DNA of 64,000 nt from Ahaetulla prasina (taxonomy: Eukaryota > Chordata > Lepidosauria > Squamata > Colubridae), in the NCBI RefSeq assembly GCF_028640845.1, contig NC_080543.1, positions 99,383,325 through 99,447,324 on the forward strand, read 5' to 3'. The stretch's first letter is position 1, and the number at the start of each line of letters is the position of its first letter. The position numbers and the translations under genes are program-made. Below the pieces are notes generated by a model that did not search any database, was not told the origin of the DNA, and saw nothing but the letters and a program-made list of their open reading frames with translations. This document shows positions 9,819 through 20,546 of the stretch, in pieces.

Positions 9819-10117
9819 TATGAGGTTCTAACCGCAAATTGATATTTGATGGAATTGATACTGGTTCAAAGAAGATAGAGAAAGATGAAGTGTATGGAAA
9901 TAGTGATGCCAACATCCAAAAATCCTTAGAAGATATTATCTACTTAGAACAACCTCTAGCTTTAGAAGATAAGATTACATCAACGCTCTGATCATTATCA
10001 AGTCAGGAGGTTTCAGGAATTTATGGAATATCTAAAGAAATATGGCAACAAAAGAAGGATCTGGAAAGGTTATCACCAAACTACGCATACAATACAAATC
10101 TTGAGAACCACACAATG

Positions 10118-11085
10118 CAGGGGTGAAATTAAAAAGTTTCCCTACCGGTTCTGTGGGCGTGGCTTAATTGGTAGGCGTGGCTTCGTGATCAGATGACTGG
10201 GTGGGCGTGGCCAATAACAATAAATAATAAAAATAATAAAGTATAAAAAACAATAAGAGGTACCAAAAACCAACTTTCATACTTTACACACACACAACAC
10301 AACACAATAGACTCACACACAATGTAAAAGCAGCTGCACTTCACACAGCCACAAAAAGCTCAAAAACTTTCACACTTTACACACACACAACACAACTGAC
10401 ACACACACACACAAAATGCCACATACAGCTTTCTGAGATTTTGTTTGTTTGTGTAGTTAGAGTGAAATATTACAGAAACACACCAAATCTCAGAAAGCTG
10501 CACAAATATTTTATTTTATTATTTTATTTTATTTTATTTTATTTTATTTTATTTTATTTTATTTTATTGTGGACTTCAATTCCCAGAGTTCCTCAGCCAG
10601 CAAAGTTGATCACTGAGGAAATAGATTAGCTAAGCAATTGATTCTGTCTGGGCTGAAAGTGAAACTGCTTTCAGGCTGGGAAAAAAGCCATGCGTTCATC
10701 AGTAATCAGGTAAGTGCCTTAGAATCTCTACTCTTACTTGTAGAAAACATGTTTTCTACAAGTAAGAGTACAAGTAAGGTTCTGCTGATGAGGAACTCAG
10801 GTGAGATCGCCAGAGGAGACTTTAAATTTTTTTTTTAAGTTTAAAGGCTCTGCCGATCTCAGCTGAGGGGCGGGATCCTCAAAGGATTTTTTTTACTTTT
10901 AAAGGCATGTTTCGGTTGAAGCAAAACCGGCTTTTAAAAGTAAAAAAAAAACACCACTGCTGATGGTGCAGCTCAGCAGAGGCAAGGGGCGGGGCAGGGA
11001 TTTTTGCTACCGGTCCTCCGAACCAGCAGTCGCCATCGCTACCAAATCGCGTGAGCTGGTCCGAACTGGGAGCATTTCACCCCTG
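10118..11085 (+). mobile_element. hAT-like non-autonomous element, 968 bp, ACACAATG duplication
   Basis: Ends CAGGGGTGAAATT...GCATTTCACCCCTG are inverted repeats. They are flanked by a perfect 8-bp duplication ACACAATG (10110-10117 and 11086-11093), the hAT hallmark. The interior has 'ctaccggttctgtgggcgtg', (CA)-rich blocks and a (TTTTA)n tract, and no transposase. It lies within the fold-back repeat. Confidence 0.8.
10507..10567 (+). repeat. (TTTTA)n pentanucleotide repeat
   Basis: About a dozen units of TTTTA inside the hAT-like element. Confidence 0.9.
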
Positions 11086-11099
11086 ACACAATGGCCAAC

Positions 11100-11155
11100 A
11101 TACCAATACCAAAGAAATGAGACTTAACAGATGCTGTTATACTATTGTGTTGACC
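11100..11155 (-). repeat. Fold-back repeat, right arm
   Basis: Inverse complement of 9768-9818. The sequence up to about 11330 could belong to the same unknown element, but no protein motif is convincing. Confidence 0.6.
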
Positions 11156-11340
11156 ATACCAAGCTTAAGAAAAAAGAGAATCCAAGAACATCTCATTGTT
11201 TTCATGCAAAATCTGTACACTGAATAACATGCCACAATCCAGACAAAACACCAGTGTGTTTTAGGCCTGTGATCATTGCAAAAAAATAGCACAATGGTCT
11301 TTATGCTCTCTAAGTGCATATGAGCACATTAACACTTTAA

Positions 11341-12338
11341 AAAATTGGGTGTGAAGCTAATGTAAGTATTAGCAGAATATGGAGATCTAGCCGGGCTGAA
11401 AATTAATAAGGATAAAACTAAAATGATAGTAAAAAATATGATGAATAAACAGAGAGATGAGTTGATTAAGAGAACAAATATACAAATAGTGAGAAAATGA
11501 AATATTTAAGAATTAATATAACCGCAAGATGCACTTCAATCAAAGAAGATAACTATGTCAAATTAATGAACCATATAAAAGAAGATCTGGAGAGATGGAG
11601 AAATTTGAGACTCTCTTTGATGGGAAGAATAGCGGCGATCAAGATGAACATCCTACCAAAATTACTCTATTTGTTTCAGAATGTCCCTATAAAATTAAAT
11701 AAAAAGTATTTTGGAAAATTGAACAAAATGACATCGGCATATATTTGGCAAGGGAAGAAACCAAGGATTAAATTTAAACTTTTACAAGAAACAAAAGAAA
11801 GACGAAGGTTTGGCATACCAGATTGGGAATTATACCGCCAAACAGCAATGCTTACCTGGGTAATAGAATGGATAAATTTAAAAAATAGAAGATTGTAAAT
11901 GTTAGAGGACCTACATTTAGGATGGCACACATTTTTGTGGTACGGGAAACAAGTAGCACATCAATACTTTCAAAGACATTTTATAAGACAGGCTTTACTG
12001 GAGACACAGAATAAATTTAAAGAACAGAACTACATGAAGATTCTGATTTGGTTATCTACATTAGAAGCGCTAGTCCATCCAAATTTAATCAATCAGGGAA
12101 AATGTGTCACCTATAAGGATATTATAAACGAAGAAGGGGGACTGAAATCGAAGCAAGAATTAAAAGAACAAGGGGTAGAATTGGAGTGGTAGTCTTATTT
12201 ACAAATACAAACACATTATTTGAAAGACATGAAAGTGTGGGGCATTAATAGGAAATTAATGACAATAGATAAGATTTTTCTGGGGACAAATGATAAATTG
12301 GTAAAGAAAATTTATAAATTCCTATTGGATTACAAGAT
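11341..12338 (+). pseudogene. L1 ORF2 C-terminal half, first part
   Basis: Open stretches read INKDKTKMIVKN, SLMGRIAAIKMNILPKLLYLF and MTSAYIWQGKKPRIKFKLLQ, then GWHTFLWYGKQ and a region near LEALVHPN. This is the order of L1 ORF2 after the reverse-transcriptase core. Stops at 11896 and 12190 break the frame, so it is inactive. It is 5'-truncated at about 11341 and split at 12338 by an antisense LINE; the frame resumes at about 13634 (DYKI|EEEVKEP). Confidence 0.8.
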
Positions 12339-13633
12339 AGAATAGTATAGTATAGTATAGTATAGTATAGTATAGTATAGTATAGTATAGTATAGTATAG
12401 TATAGTATAGTATAGTATAGTATAGTATAGTATAGTATAGTATAGAATAGAATAGAATAGAATAGAATAGAATTTTTTTTTATTAGCCAAGTGTGATTGG
12501 ACACACAAGGAATTTGTCTTGGTGCATATGCTCTCAGTGTACATAAAAGAAAAGATACCTTCATCAAGGTACAACATTTACAACACAAATGATGGTCAAT
12601 ATATCAATATAAATCATAAGAATTACCAGCAACAAAGTTACAGTCATACAGTCATAAGTGGAAAGAGATTGGTGATGGGAACGATGAGAAGATTAATAGT
12701 AGTGCAGATTTAGTAAATAGTTTGACAGTGTTGAGGGAATTATTTGTTTAGCAGAGTGATGGCCTTCAGGAAAAAACTGTTCTTGGGTCTAGTTGTTCTG
12801 GTGTGCAGTGCTGTATAGCATCGTTTTGAGGGTAGGAGTTGAAACAGTTTATGTCCTGGATGTGAGGGATCTGTAAATATTTTGATGACCCTCTTCTTGA
12901 TTCATGCAGTATACAGGTCCTCAATGGAAGGCAGGTTGGTAGTAATTATTTTTTCTGCAGTTCTAATTATCATCTGAAGTCTGTGTCTTTCTTGTTGGGT
13001 TGCAGAACCGAACCAGACAGTTATAGAAGTGCAAATGACAGACTCAATAATTCCTCTGTAGAACTGAATCAGCAGCTCCTTGGGCAATTTGAGCTTACTG
13101 AGTTGGCACAGAAAGAACATTCTTTGTTGTCTTTTTTTGATGATGTTTTTGATGTTAGCTGTCCATTTTAGATCTTGCGATATGATAGAACCTAGAAATT
13201 TAAAGATTTCTACTGTTGATACTGTGTTGTCTAGTATTGTGAGAGGTGGAAGTTTGGAAGAGTAACTCCTAAAGTCTACCACCATTTTTACGGTTTTGAG
13301 TGTGTTTAGTTCCAGATTTTTTCGGTTGCACCACAAGGCTAGTCGTTTGGCCTCTCATCTATATGCAGATTCATCATTGTCTGGAATGAGACCAATCACT
13401 GTTGTGTCATCTGCGAACTTCAGTAGCGTGACAGATGGATTGTTGGAGATGCAATCATTGGTATACAGAGAGAAGAGAAGTGGGGAGAGCACACAGCCTT
13501 GGGGGGCCCTGTGCTAATTGTACAGGTATTTGATGTGATCTTGCTTAGCTTCACCTGCTGCTTCCTGTTTGTTAGGAAGCTTGTGATCCACTTATAAGCC
13601 TGTTCCGGTACCTGTAGCTGGTTTAGCTTAGTT
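12339..13633 (-). mobile_element. Microsatellite-tailed LINE (CR1/L3-Rex1 group), antisense in L1
   Basis: On the minus strand, GPPQGCVLSPLLFSLYTND (about 13515-13460) and LLKFADDTTVIGLI are reverse-transcriptase motifs. They are followed by ALWCNRKNLELNTLKTV, FLGSIISQDLKWTANI and ESVICTSITVWFGSATQQ. The 3' UTR ends 'ccaatcacacttggctaata', then poly(A)-like and (CTATA)n. The frame has stops. Bases TAGAA on either side (12335-12339 region and just before 13637) suggest a short target duplication. LINEs of this kind in snakes are reported to seed pentanucleotide microsatellites. The exact clade (CR1/L3 versus Rex1/L2) needs a phylogeny. Confidence 0.7.
12340..12473 (+). repeat. (TATAG)n / (AATAG)n array at LINE tail
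   Basis: About 21 TATAG-type units followed by about 5 AATAG units, directly abutting the 3' end of the antisense LINE. The array is therefore an expansion of the LINE's own tail. Confidence 0.9.
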
Positions 13634-14520
13634 AGAAGAGGAGGTCAAGGAACCGATGGTGGCATGGGTAAGAAATTTTGGGTATAATATACAATTGGAA
13701 AAATGGCAAGAATTATGGGGAAAAATCAGGAAAATAATATTAGCAATACTGTACAAAGAAAATTTATATAAGATGTTCTACAGGTGGCATCTTACACCAG
13801 CAAGATTGGCAAAAATGTTTGGAAATTTATCACCAAAATATTGGAAATGCAACCACAAATTAGGCACCTACTATCATATGTGGTGGTTATGTAAAAAAGC
13901 AAAGGAGTATTGGCGGAAGATTTATTTATGGTTGGTGGAAATAACTGGAGAAGAAATAAAATATAAACCAGAACTATTCCTATTGGGAATTATAAATGGT
14001 AAATACAGTAAAGGGGTAACTTACTTAATAATACATATTATAACAGCAGCAAGAATGAGTTTTGCCCAAAACTGGAAAAATAAGGAAACTCCTCCAGAAG
14101 ATGAAGTGATTAATTTTTTTTTTACATGTGGGGAAATGGATAGATTAACCTTGGAATTGAAAAATAAAGGCACGTCAGAATACCATGAGATATGCAATAA
14201 ATTTTATCAATAGTTGGAACAGAAATAGGGTCGAAAAACAAGAACTGACTAGAATTCGTAAAATGGAGAATTAAAGTTATGTATGTAACTACAATAGAAT
14301 GATAATGAATAAAACAAATTTATAAATAATATACATAGAAGAAGGATGTCTTTATATATGTAAATACTGAACAGATTAATTGTATATAAGTAATAAGGTA
14401 TATATGTTACTTATCTTTCATTTTAGTATGTATGGCAAAGAGAATGCCAGGACGGTTACACCGTGTCCAATGTTTTAATATATGTGTAATAAAACTTTAT
14501 TTTAAAAAAAGAAAAAAAAA
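13634..14520 (+). pseudogene. L1 ORF2 C-terminus and 3' UTR
   Basis: Continues the L1 frame: WQELWGKIRKIILAILYKEN, FYRWHLTPARLAKMFGN, a Cys/His segment CNHKLGTYYHMWWLCKKAKEYW (the L1 C-terminal zinc-knuckle-like region) and a stop at 14213. The 3' UTR ends with AATAAAACTTTATTTT and an A-rich tail near 14500-14520. The whole stretch from 13656 to 14213 is open, so this L1 is not ancient. Confidence 0.8.
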
Positions 14521-14620
14521 GAAAATGACAATTTTCTCTTCAATGATCAAGGAAAGGTAGCATCTGTATCTCCTGTTTAATTTTGGACTTTATGTTTTCT
14601 CTGAATACAATTCAGAGAAT

Positions 14621-14984
14621 TGTAGTTCTCAACTTACAACTAGAATTTCTGTTGCTAAGCAAGATGCTTGTTAAATGAATTGCAACCAATTTTACAGCCT
14701 GTTTTTGGCATGATTGTTAAGCAAATCACAGCAGTTGTTAAGTTAATCGTTTGTTAAACTCATCCAGCTTCCTTCTATTGGCTTGTTTGAAAGTTTCAAA
14801 TGACCCTGGGATGCTGCAACTATCATAAAACCATGCCAGTTACCAAGCGCCCAAATTTGGATCACATCATCAGGAAAATGCTGCAATAGTCTTAAGTGCA
14901 AAGACTGGTCGTAAGTCACTTTTTCAATGCTATTGTAACTTTGAATAGTCGTTATATGAATGCTTGTAAGTCAAGGGCTCCCTG
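14621..14984 (+). mobile_element. CAGGTAGTCCTC-type DNA element
   Basis: Left end 'tgtagttctcaacttacaac' and right end 'gtaagtcaagggctccctg' are degenerate inverted termini. Internal phrases (ttgctaagcaagatgcttgt, gatgctgcaactatcat) match the copy at 33.2 kb. Confidence 0.55.
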
Positions 14985-15079
14985 TATGCATTCAACCCTG
15001 AGCTACAGATATCATGTTATATTGTAATGATTTGTGGAGCTGTGCATTATCGGCCTGTCAGTAGATCATTTCATGCAAC

Positions 15080-15325
15080 AGATTCACTTCATGAATCATT
15101 ATCATCATCTTCTTTTAATGATCCCATAATCCCTTGTGGGGTGGAGTCTGGCCAAATGAATGGAGCTGAGTGTTTAATGGCCAGATGCCCTTCCTGACAC
15201 CAATACGGAGTTACATTCAGCAGATATATTCTTGTTGTACCCAGAGAGAGAAATAACTGCCTCTACCTAGGCTCAAACTCTCAGCTCCACCTCAAGGCCA
15301 CCGTATCACTCAGATTCACTTCATA
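15080..15325 (-). repeat. SINE-like interspersed repeat
   Basis: Contains 'gggtggagtctggccaaatg' and 'ggccagatgcccttcctgac'. The minus strand has a B-box-like GAGTTTGAGCC near its start. Probably tRNA-derived, but not matched to a named family. Confidence 0.35.
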
Positions 15326-16685
15326 AATGCTGCTATATAAATATGTAGCAAACAGATAATCATCACAGGCGGGTAGGCAGGGAGGTGGGCATTGCGCAGT
15401 CAGGGAGGCATGAGGACCCCCGAAAGGGCAGCTGGAGCCAGCGCATGTGTACCGATCAGATGGTCTTCACAGGGGGATCTGCTCTTCTGGTTTACTGCCC
15501 TAGTATCTGTTCAAACTTGTTGAACAGAAACTTCCTATAATAAAATTTAAATCATTTGTCAGGTTACAGTAGCCATCCACAAAAGGAGAAAAGCAGAAGA
15601 ACAGGTAACTTGCAATAAACCTATTACTTCAAACTCTGTATCATTATTACTAATATGCATTCTGCCTCACATAGAATAAACACCACCACTGTAGGTTTCA
15701 GTGGAAAGTAATGGTCATTCACACTTTTCCTGCCAGAAATAGGAATATTCATAAAATCAGAGAGGACAGAGTTTAACCTGCAGGAATGCTTTGTTGCTGA
15801 TTTGTGTTGGTTGAACAATAGAACCTAAAAGCTGCATTTCAAGGTGAAATAGGTGGAGTCCAACTCCCCTCCTGAGACATCAGTAGGGATCTTTTTACTA
15901 GTTATGATATTTTTATGGACCAATTCAAGATCATCAGCAATTTTGTGAATGGCCAATACCAATACATATGGACCATTTTTTTTACACAAGTAAAAAAAGT
16001 AGAAAAAGAATGTGGTGTAATTTATTTTTAAATAAATGCCCTTGTTTTACTAACATAATTTATTTGGATGGTGCAAGCTTATATATGCATTTCCAGAATG
16101 CAACTCTCTAGACCTGTGCTGTTTGCTTCACCCTACTAATGTCTATGCAGGAATAATCAGAACCACAATATCGCTGCTAACTTTGCTTTGGTAGAATAAA
16201 TGCATACTAACGTTCCTTCCTATTATATTATACAGTATTTAATATATACCTAATGTGCACGAATACACAGAGATATAAATCTCTTCTTCAAGTAGTAATA
16301 GATATGTGAATTCCCATGAAATTGGTATTAAGCTCTAATTTCTTTCTTACTCTTACCTTTTGCCACATATTACGTTTTTCCCACAACTGACAAGAACAAA
16401 GATTTACAGTCAATCAAGTGATATCACTGGCATTTCTGTGAGATGATAGAGGTCATAAAAGAAAGCTGGCAGAAATAATGAAGGCAAACTAAAACTATCT
16501 GGTTTTAGCAGACATAAAATGTTACTCTGGGCAGTTTCAGCTTAAAAGATTTAAAATAATTAGAGTTGGAAGAAAGGTGTCCAAGGTTTCCTGCTATCCC
16601 CAAACTGCCATTCCCTGCTTAATTGTTCTTCTCTTTGGGACCAGCATCCTTCTTTTTAATCTAGTGGTACTCTGGCTCAAAGGTA
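15326..16685. other. No recognisable gene or repeat
   Basis: Mixed AT-rich intergenic sequence with a short GC-rich patch at about 15370-15460. No open frame of interest. Confidence 0.4.
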
Positions 16686-16689
16686 CAGT

Positions 16690-16930
16690 GGTAAGAGCCG
16701 TGGTGGCACAGTGGTTAGAATGGATTATTGCAAGCTAATTCTACTGACTGCCAACTACCAGCAGTTAAGAAGTTCGATCCTCACTGGCTTCAGGTAGACT
16801 CAGCCTTCCCTCTTTCCAAGGTCAGTAAAATGAGGGCCCAGATTATTGGGGGCATTATGCTGACTCTGTAAACTGCTTAGAGTGGGCTGTAAAGCACTCT
16901 GAAGCAGTATATAAGTGCTATTGATAGTGC
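16690..16930 (+). repeat. tRNA-derived SINE, near full length
   Basis: A box in 'gtggtggcacagtggttaga' and B-box-like 'gaagttcgatcctcac'. Body has 'gactcagccttccctctttc' and 'ctgactctgtaaactgctta'; tail is 'atataagtgctattgatag'. Same family as 970-1185 and the split antisense copy at 62.39/63.28 kb. Confidence 0.7.
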
Positions 16931-17710
16931 TACAGCGCATATCTACACCTGTAGCATTTTAATTCAACCAAAAGATTGGATTGCTGAGGAAAGATATTTC
17001 TCAATAGTTTAAAGCCTTTGATTGTGATCAGAAGAGAGATTTCATATGAAGTTCAGTTTTAAATTTCAATTAGTTTGGGTGTACTATAAAATATTTTTAA
17101 ATTGCTGAAAAAATATTTTTAGACAAAATGAGCTTTCTATGATACCTCTCTATCCCAGTTACAAATTGTGACTAACATAGGATTAAAAACCAGAAACAAA
17201 GCGAACAAGAAAAACAACACAAAAGCCTACAATTAATTCAGTTTGAAACCTCTAAAGATGTGCTATCTATCACTCTGAATAGATGCCTAGGGAAAAAGGC
17301 AGACCTTACATCTCAATCTAGGATGATGACCAAGATAGGAATAATTGTAAGTAGCATCTTAGAGTTCAAGAATGTATGCCTTTGGTGCAGAAGACAGAAT
17401 TGTGCAGAAGGATTTCCAGGCCATAACTGCCACCTGCTCTCTCCCATAGTGTGCATATTGTGTATCACTTGTGCTTAAGGGAATGCAACCCCATCTAGAA
17501 GTGAAGTCTGCAGATCCAGGGTAACCTAGCATTATGTAATCTTGCTCAGGTCAAGTGGAAGTCCCTTCTTCCCCCATTAGGTCCTGCCGCCGTCACATGT
17601 TGGGGGAAAAACCTTGATGCATCAGCTGATTAGCCAAGGATAGTGATGCACAGCTGATGTAGATTGTTGTCTTGAGCCCATTGAAGCAGTAATAATTTTG
17701 AAAGTTGAAG
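16931..17710. other. No recognisable gene
   Basis: AT-rich intergenic DNA; only short chance frames. Confidence 0.4.
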
Positions 17711-18240
17711 ACTTTGACTCTTCACAAGAAGAGTTCTCCACCCCTCTGCTCGCAATAAAATACCTTATGCCACCATACTCCAAATTTTGGGCTTAGACAA
17801 TTTAGAACTACGCCGACTTCAGTCTGACCTAAGCATAGTACATAAAATTATCTACCACAATGTCCTACCTGTCAGTGAATACTTCAGCTTCAACCACAAC
17901 AATACACGAGCAAATAATAGATACAAACTCAAGGTAAACCAGTCCAAACTCGATTGCAGAAAATATGACTTCAGTAACAGAGTGGTCAATACCTGGAATG
18001 CACTACCTGACTCTGTGGTTTCATCCCCAAACCCCCAAAACTTTAAGCTTAAATTGTCTACTGTTGACCTCACCCCATTCCTAAGAGGTCTGTAAGGGGC
18101 ATGCATAAGTGCACCTGTGTGCCTACCATCCCTGTCCTATTCCTTTTTACTTACTCTTTTCATGTATCCAAATTATGTTTATTCTTTTACCTGTTATCTT
18201 ATATATGATTGACAAATAAAAATAAATAAAAAATAAAGAA
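17711..18240 (+). pseudogene. CR1/jockey-group LINE, ORF2 C-terminus and 3' end
   Basis: Encodes ILGLDNLELRRLQSDLSIVH, then YFSFNHNNTRANNRYKLKV, KYDFSNRVVNTWNALPDSVV and STVDLTPFLRGL with a stop at 18095. The 3' UTR ends 'ttgacaaataaaaataaata'. Related copies lie at 42.79, 61.86 and 62.48 kb. 5'-truncated, so inactive, although the surviving frame of about 100 codons is intact. Confidence 0.7.
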
Positions 18241-19740
18241 CAGTCCTGATAGTTACTTCACCTTAAACACCTGCTATCTAGGCTTTTTAGTCTTGATACT
18301 ATTGCAGCTTTTGAAATTCCTTAGCTGTTAAAGATTTGAGGGATTATTATCAGATGTTCCTAAGCCAGCAACTCATCTTTACCAGAAGCTGTAAGACGTA
18401 GAGGAAATTGATATTAATATGGAATAATGGATGTTCTAGCACTGTAAATCCCTGGCAGATGTTTTTTAAAACTCCAATACTTTGTAGCTGAAGACAAGTG
18501 AAGGACAAAAGCTTTTATAAAAACTTTTTAAAAAAATCTTTAATATCTAGGTTGGTTCGACATCATTTGAGCTGATACGGTTCCATAGAGAATCCTCAAG
18601 CATAGACATGATGGTTGCTACAGCAACACATTGCTGGTTGTGAAATGACAAACGTGCTTCATTTCGTGATATCCATTTCGCTCACAGAAAAAGCAGCCCC
18701 CTCACAAAGGTGTCCATCTGATCTGGAACAGTGATGGATAATTTGCACCTACAACAAGAAATTGTGCATGAGAATTGGCCAAGGGCAAACAGGCAGAAAA
18801 CAATGCAAAACAAAGATGTCAGACAAACACACCTGGGAATGATGGAACTCAAAAACTGGCATTTAGAATACAATTATCAGCAAAGCTCTAGAGATATTGA
18901 AAATTGAGAGGTGAGTTCTCTGAGAAATAAGCCTCCCTGCACCCTTTTCTGTTTCCCAGTTTGGTTGATGTGACAGGGGATCTGGAGCTGTTCAGTAAAT
19001 TTGTAAGTGACAGCTTGAACAGGGGAAGGAGAAAGCCTGCTCTTAAGATACTAAGCTGAGCTGATGTACTAAAACAAGAGCCTTGGGGTATTTGAGTCTG
19101 ATTCATGAATCTGACATGCACTCCCTGGCTGACCTTGAACAAATCACTTAGGCCATGTTTATACGTGATGCTTTGAGTGACCTTTAGCTCAACAGCAATC
19201 AGAGCTGGAAGCTTGCATTTTCCATCTGGCAGGATCTCCTTTGTTCTCCTGGCAGTGTGCTGGAGTAAGAGAGGGCTTGGTAGCTCTTCCCTTGGGGTTT
19301 AGCAATGGGCAGGTTTCTTCCAACTTTTCCATTAATCATCGCAATGAAAATGATAAAGGTGTGTGGAAAGGGGGGAGGACAAGGACACCAAACTTCCAGC
19401 AATGCTCTGAATTTCAGCTGAACTCACAATTGCAGGAAATGTTACATGTAAACTTATCTTTAGGCCTTTTTTAAAAAACATCTTGAATGTTCTTAACATT
19501 CATTATGGCTACTCCACATTGTTCCTGTAAAATCAAGAAAAAATCCATAACAAAAGCTACTACTACAGAAGCTGTAACTATGACCTATCCCCCACCAACC
19601 AGTGGAGAAATCCTCCGAGGTTTTCCACTGGGTCGCTGTGCGTGCATGCATACTGCACATGCACGCATGCACAGTGCACACCAAACGCACGCTGCACACA
19701 CATGAACACCACAGGCACTACCGCACAGCATGAAAAAAGG
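18241..19740. other. No recognisable gene; GC/AC-rich patch at the end
   Basis: Intergenic sequence. At 19640-19700 a 'tgcatgcatactgcacatgc' stretch is rich in TGCA palindromes. The frames crossing it are low complexity (Cys/His/Thr) and not credible genes. Confidence 0.4.
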
Positions 19741-19741
19741 T

Positions 19742-19955
19742 GGTTTATTTATTTATTTATTTATAATTTAATTTCTATACTGCCCTTCTCCCGAAGGACT
19801 CAGGGCAGTTTACAGCCATATTAAAAACACCAAATACAAATAACAATTTTAAAAATGAATTAAAACCAAATATTTAATGGCCAGATCAACTAAAACGGTC
19901 AAAGACTGACATAAAACACATTTAAAATTACAATTGCACCACTGGCTGCTGCGCC
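19742..19955 (-). mobile_element. L2-type LINE 3' UTR
   Basis: (TTTA)n followed by 'actgcccttctcccgaagga' and 'ctcagggcagtttacagcc', the L2 3' stem-loop on the minus strand. Confidence 0.65.
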
Positions 19956-20392
19956 CCCCTCCGATCCCCACACAAAGCAGGCTGGCACACACTAGGAACA
20001 CATGACAGGACCTCGGACTCGGAGCCAAACCAGGGCCCGGGATGCTGCATCACAGCCATCTGCTCAAGACATCACATCACAGATCTTCAGAGGCCACAAC
20101 ACCAAAGCTCAGGAACAAAAGACCAGGACCACACCCACACAGGATGCTACGAAACAGCTGACCAATCTGCAAAAACCCACTCCATCTACCAATCAGGAGG
20201 CAACCACAGAGCCAACCAACCCGCTCACAGCAACACTCTCCACCTCGACCAATCTGCAAACACCCACTCCATCTACCAATTAAGATGCAACCACACAGCC
20301 AACCAACCCACTCACAGCAACACTCCCCATCTCCCCACCAGTATTTATAGAGAGACGGTAGCTCTGACCACTCTTTGCTCGAGAAGACGAAG
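19956..20392 (+). mobile_element. Promoter-like retroelement segment with 87-bp tandem repeat
   Basis: GC-rich, with an open frame of about 93 codons (20002-20283) rich in Thr, Gln, Pro and Ser (begins MTGPRTRSQTRARDA). Two tandem 87-bp units start 'accaatctgcaaaaacccac' at 20161 and 20248. A TATA-like 'cagtatttatagagag' lies at about 20340. It runs straight into the hammerhead-like motif at 20407, so I suspect a Penelope-like retroelement end. No protein motif proves this. Confidence 0.35.
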
Positions 20393-20406
20393 CCAAAGAC
20401 ACCAGC

Positions 20407-20437
20407 CTGAAGATGATGAGTGAGACCTTGTCGAAAC
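20407..20437 (+). ncRNA. Hammerhead-like core (copy A)
   Basis: CTGAAGA (20407-20413), then GATGAG (20415-20420), loop TGAGAC, CTTGTC (20427-20432) and GAAAC (20433-20437). The six stem positions all pair if two G-U wobbles are allowed. This is the CUGANGA - stem II - GAAA layout, with one extra T at 20414. Stems I/III and the cleavage triplet were not established. The same motif is at 27916-27946. Confidence 0.35.
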
Positions 20438-20490
20438 ATCGCCAAGATACTCTCAACCTTACACAGGAAAAGACCTGAAAATGCCAAGAC

Positions 20491-20545
<55 letters not shown>
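20491..20545 (+). repeat. (AC)n microsatellite
   Basis: About 26 CA units following 'tgccaagacctacac'; a shorter version is at 28001-28048 in copy B. Its Cys/Val-repeat translation is an artefact. Confidence 0.95.

Positions 20546-20546
<1 letters not shown>

Noticed and set aside
12245..12588. Minus-strand frames of Tyr/Thr/Ile/Leu repeats
   Set aside because: They are translations of the (TATAG)n array and have no protein meaning.
16690..16930. tRNA gene
   Set aside because: A and B boxes are present but no cloverleaf or mature tRNA length; it is a SINE head.
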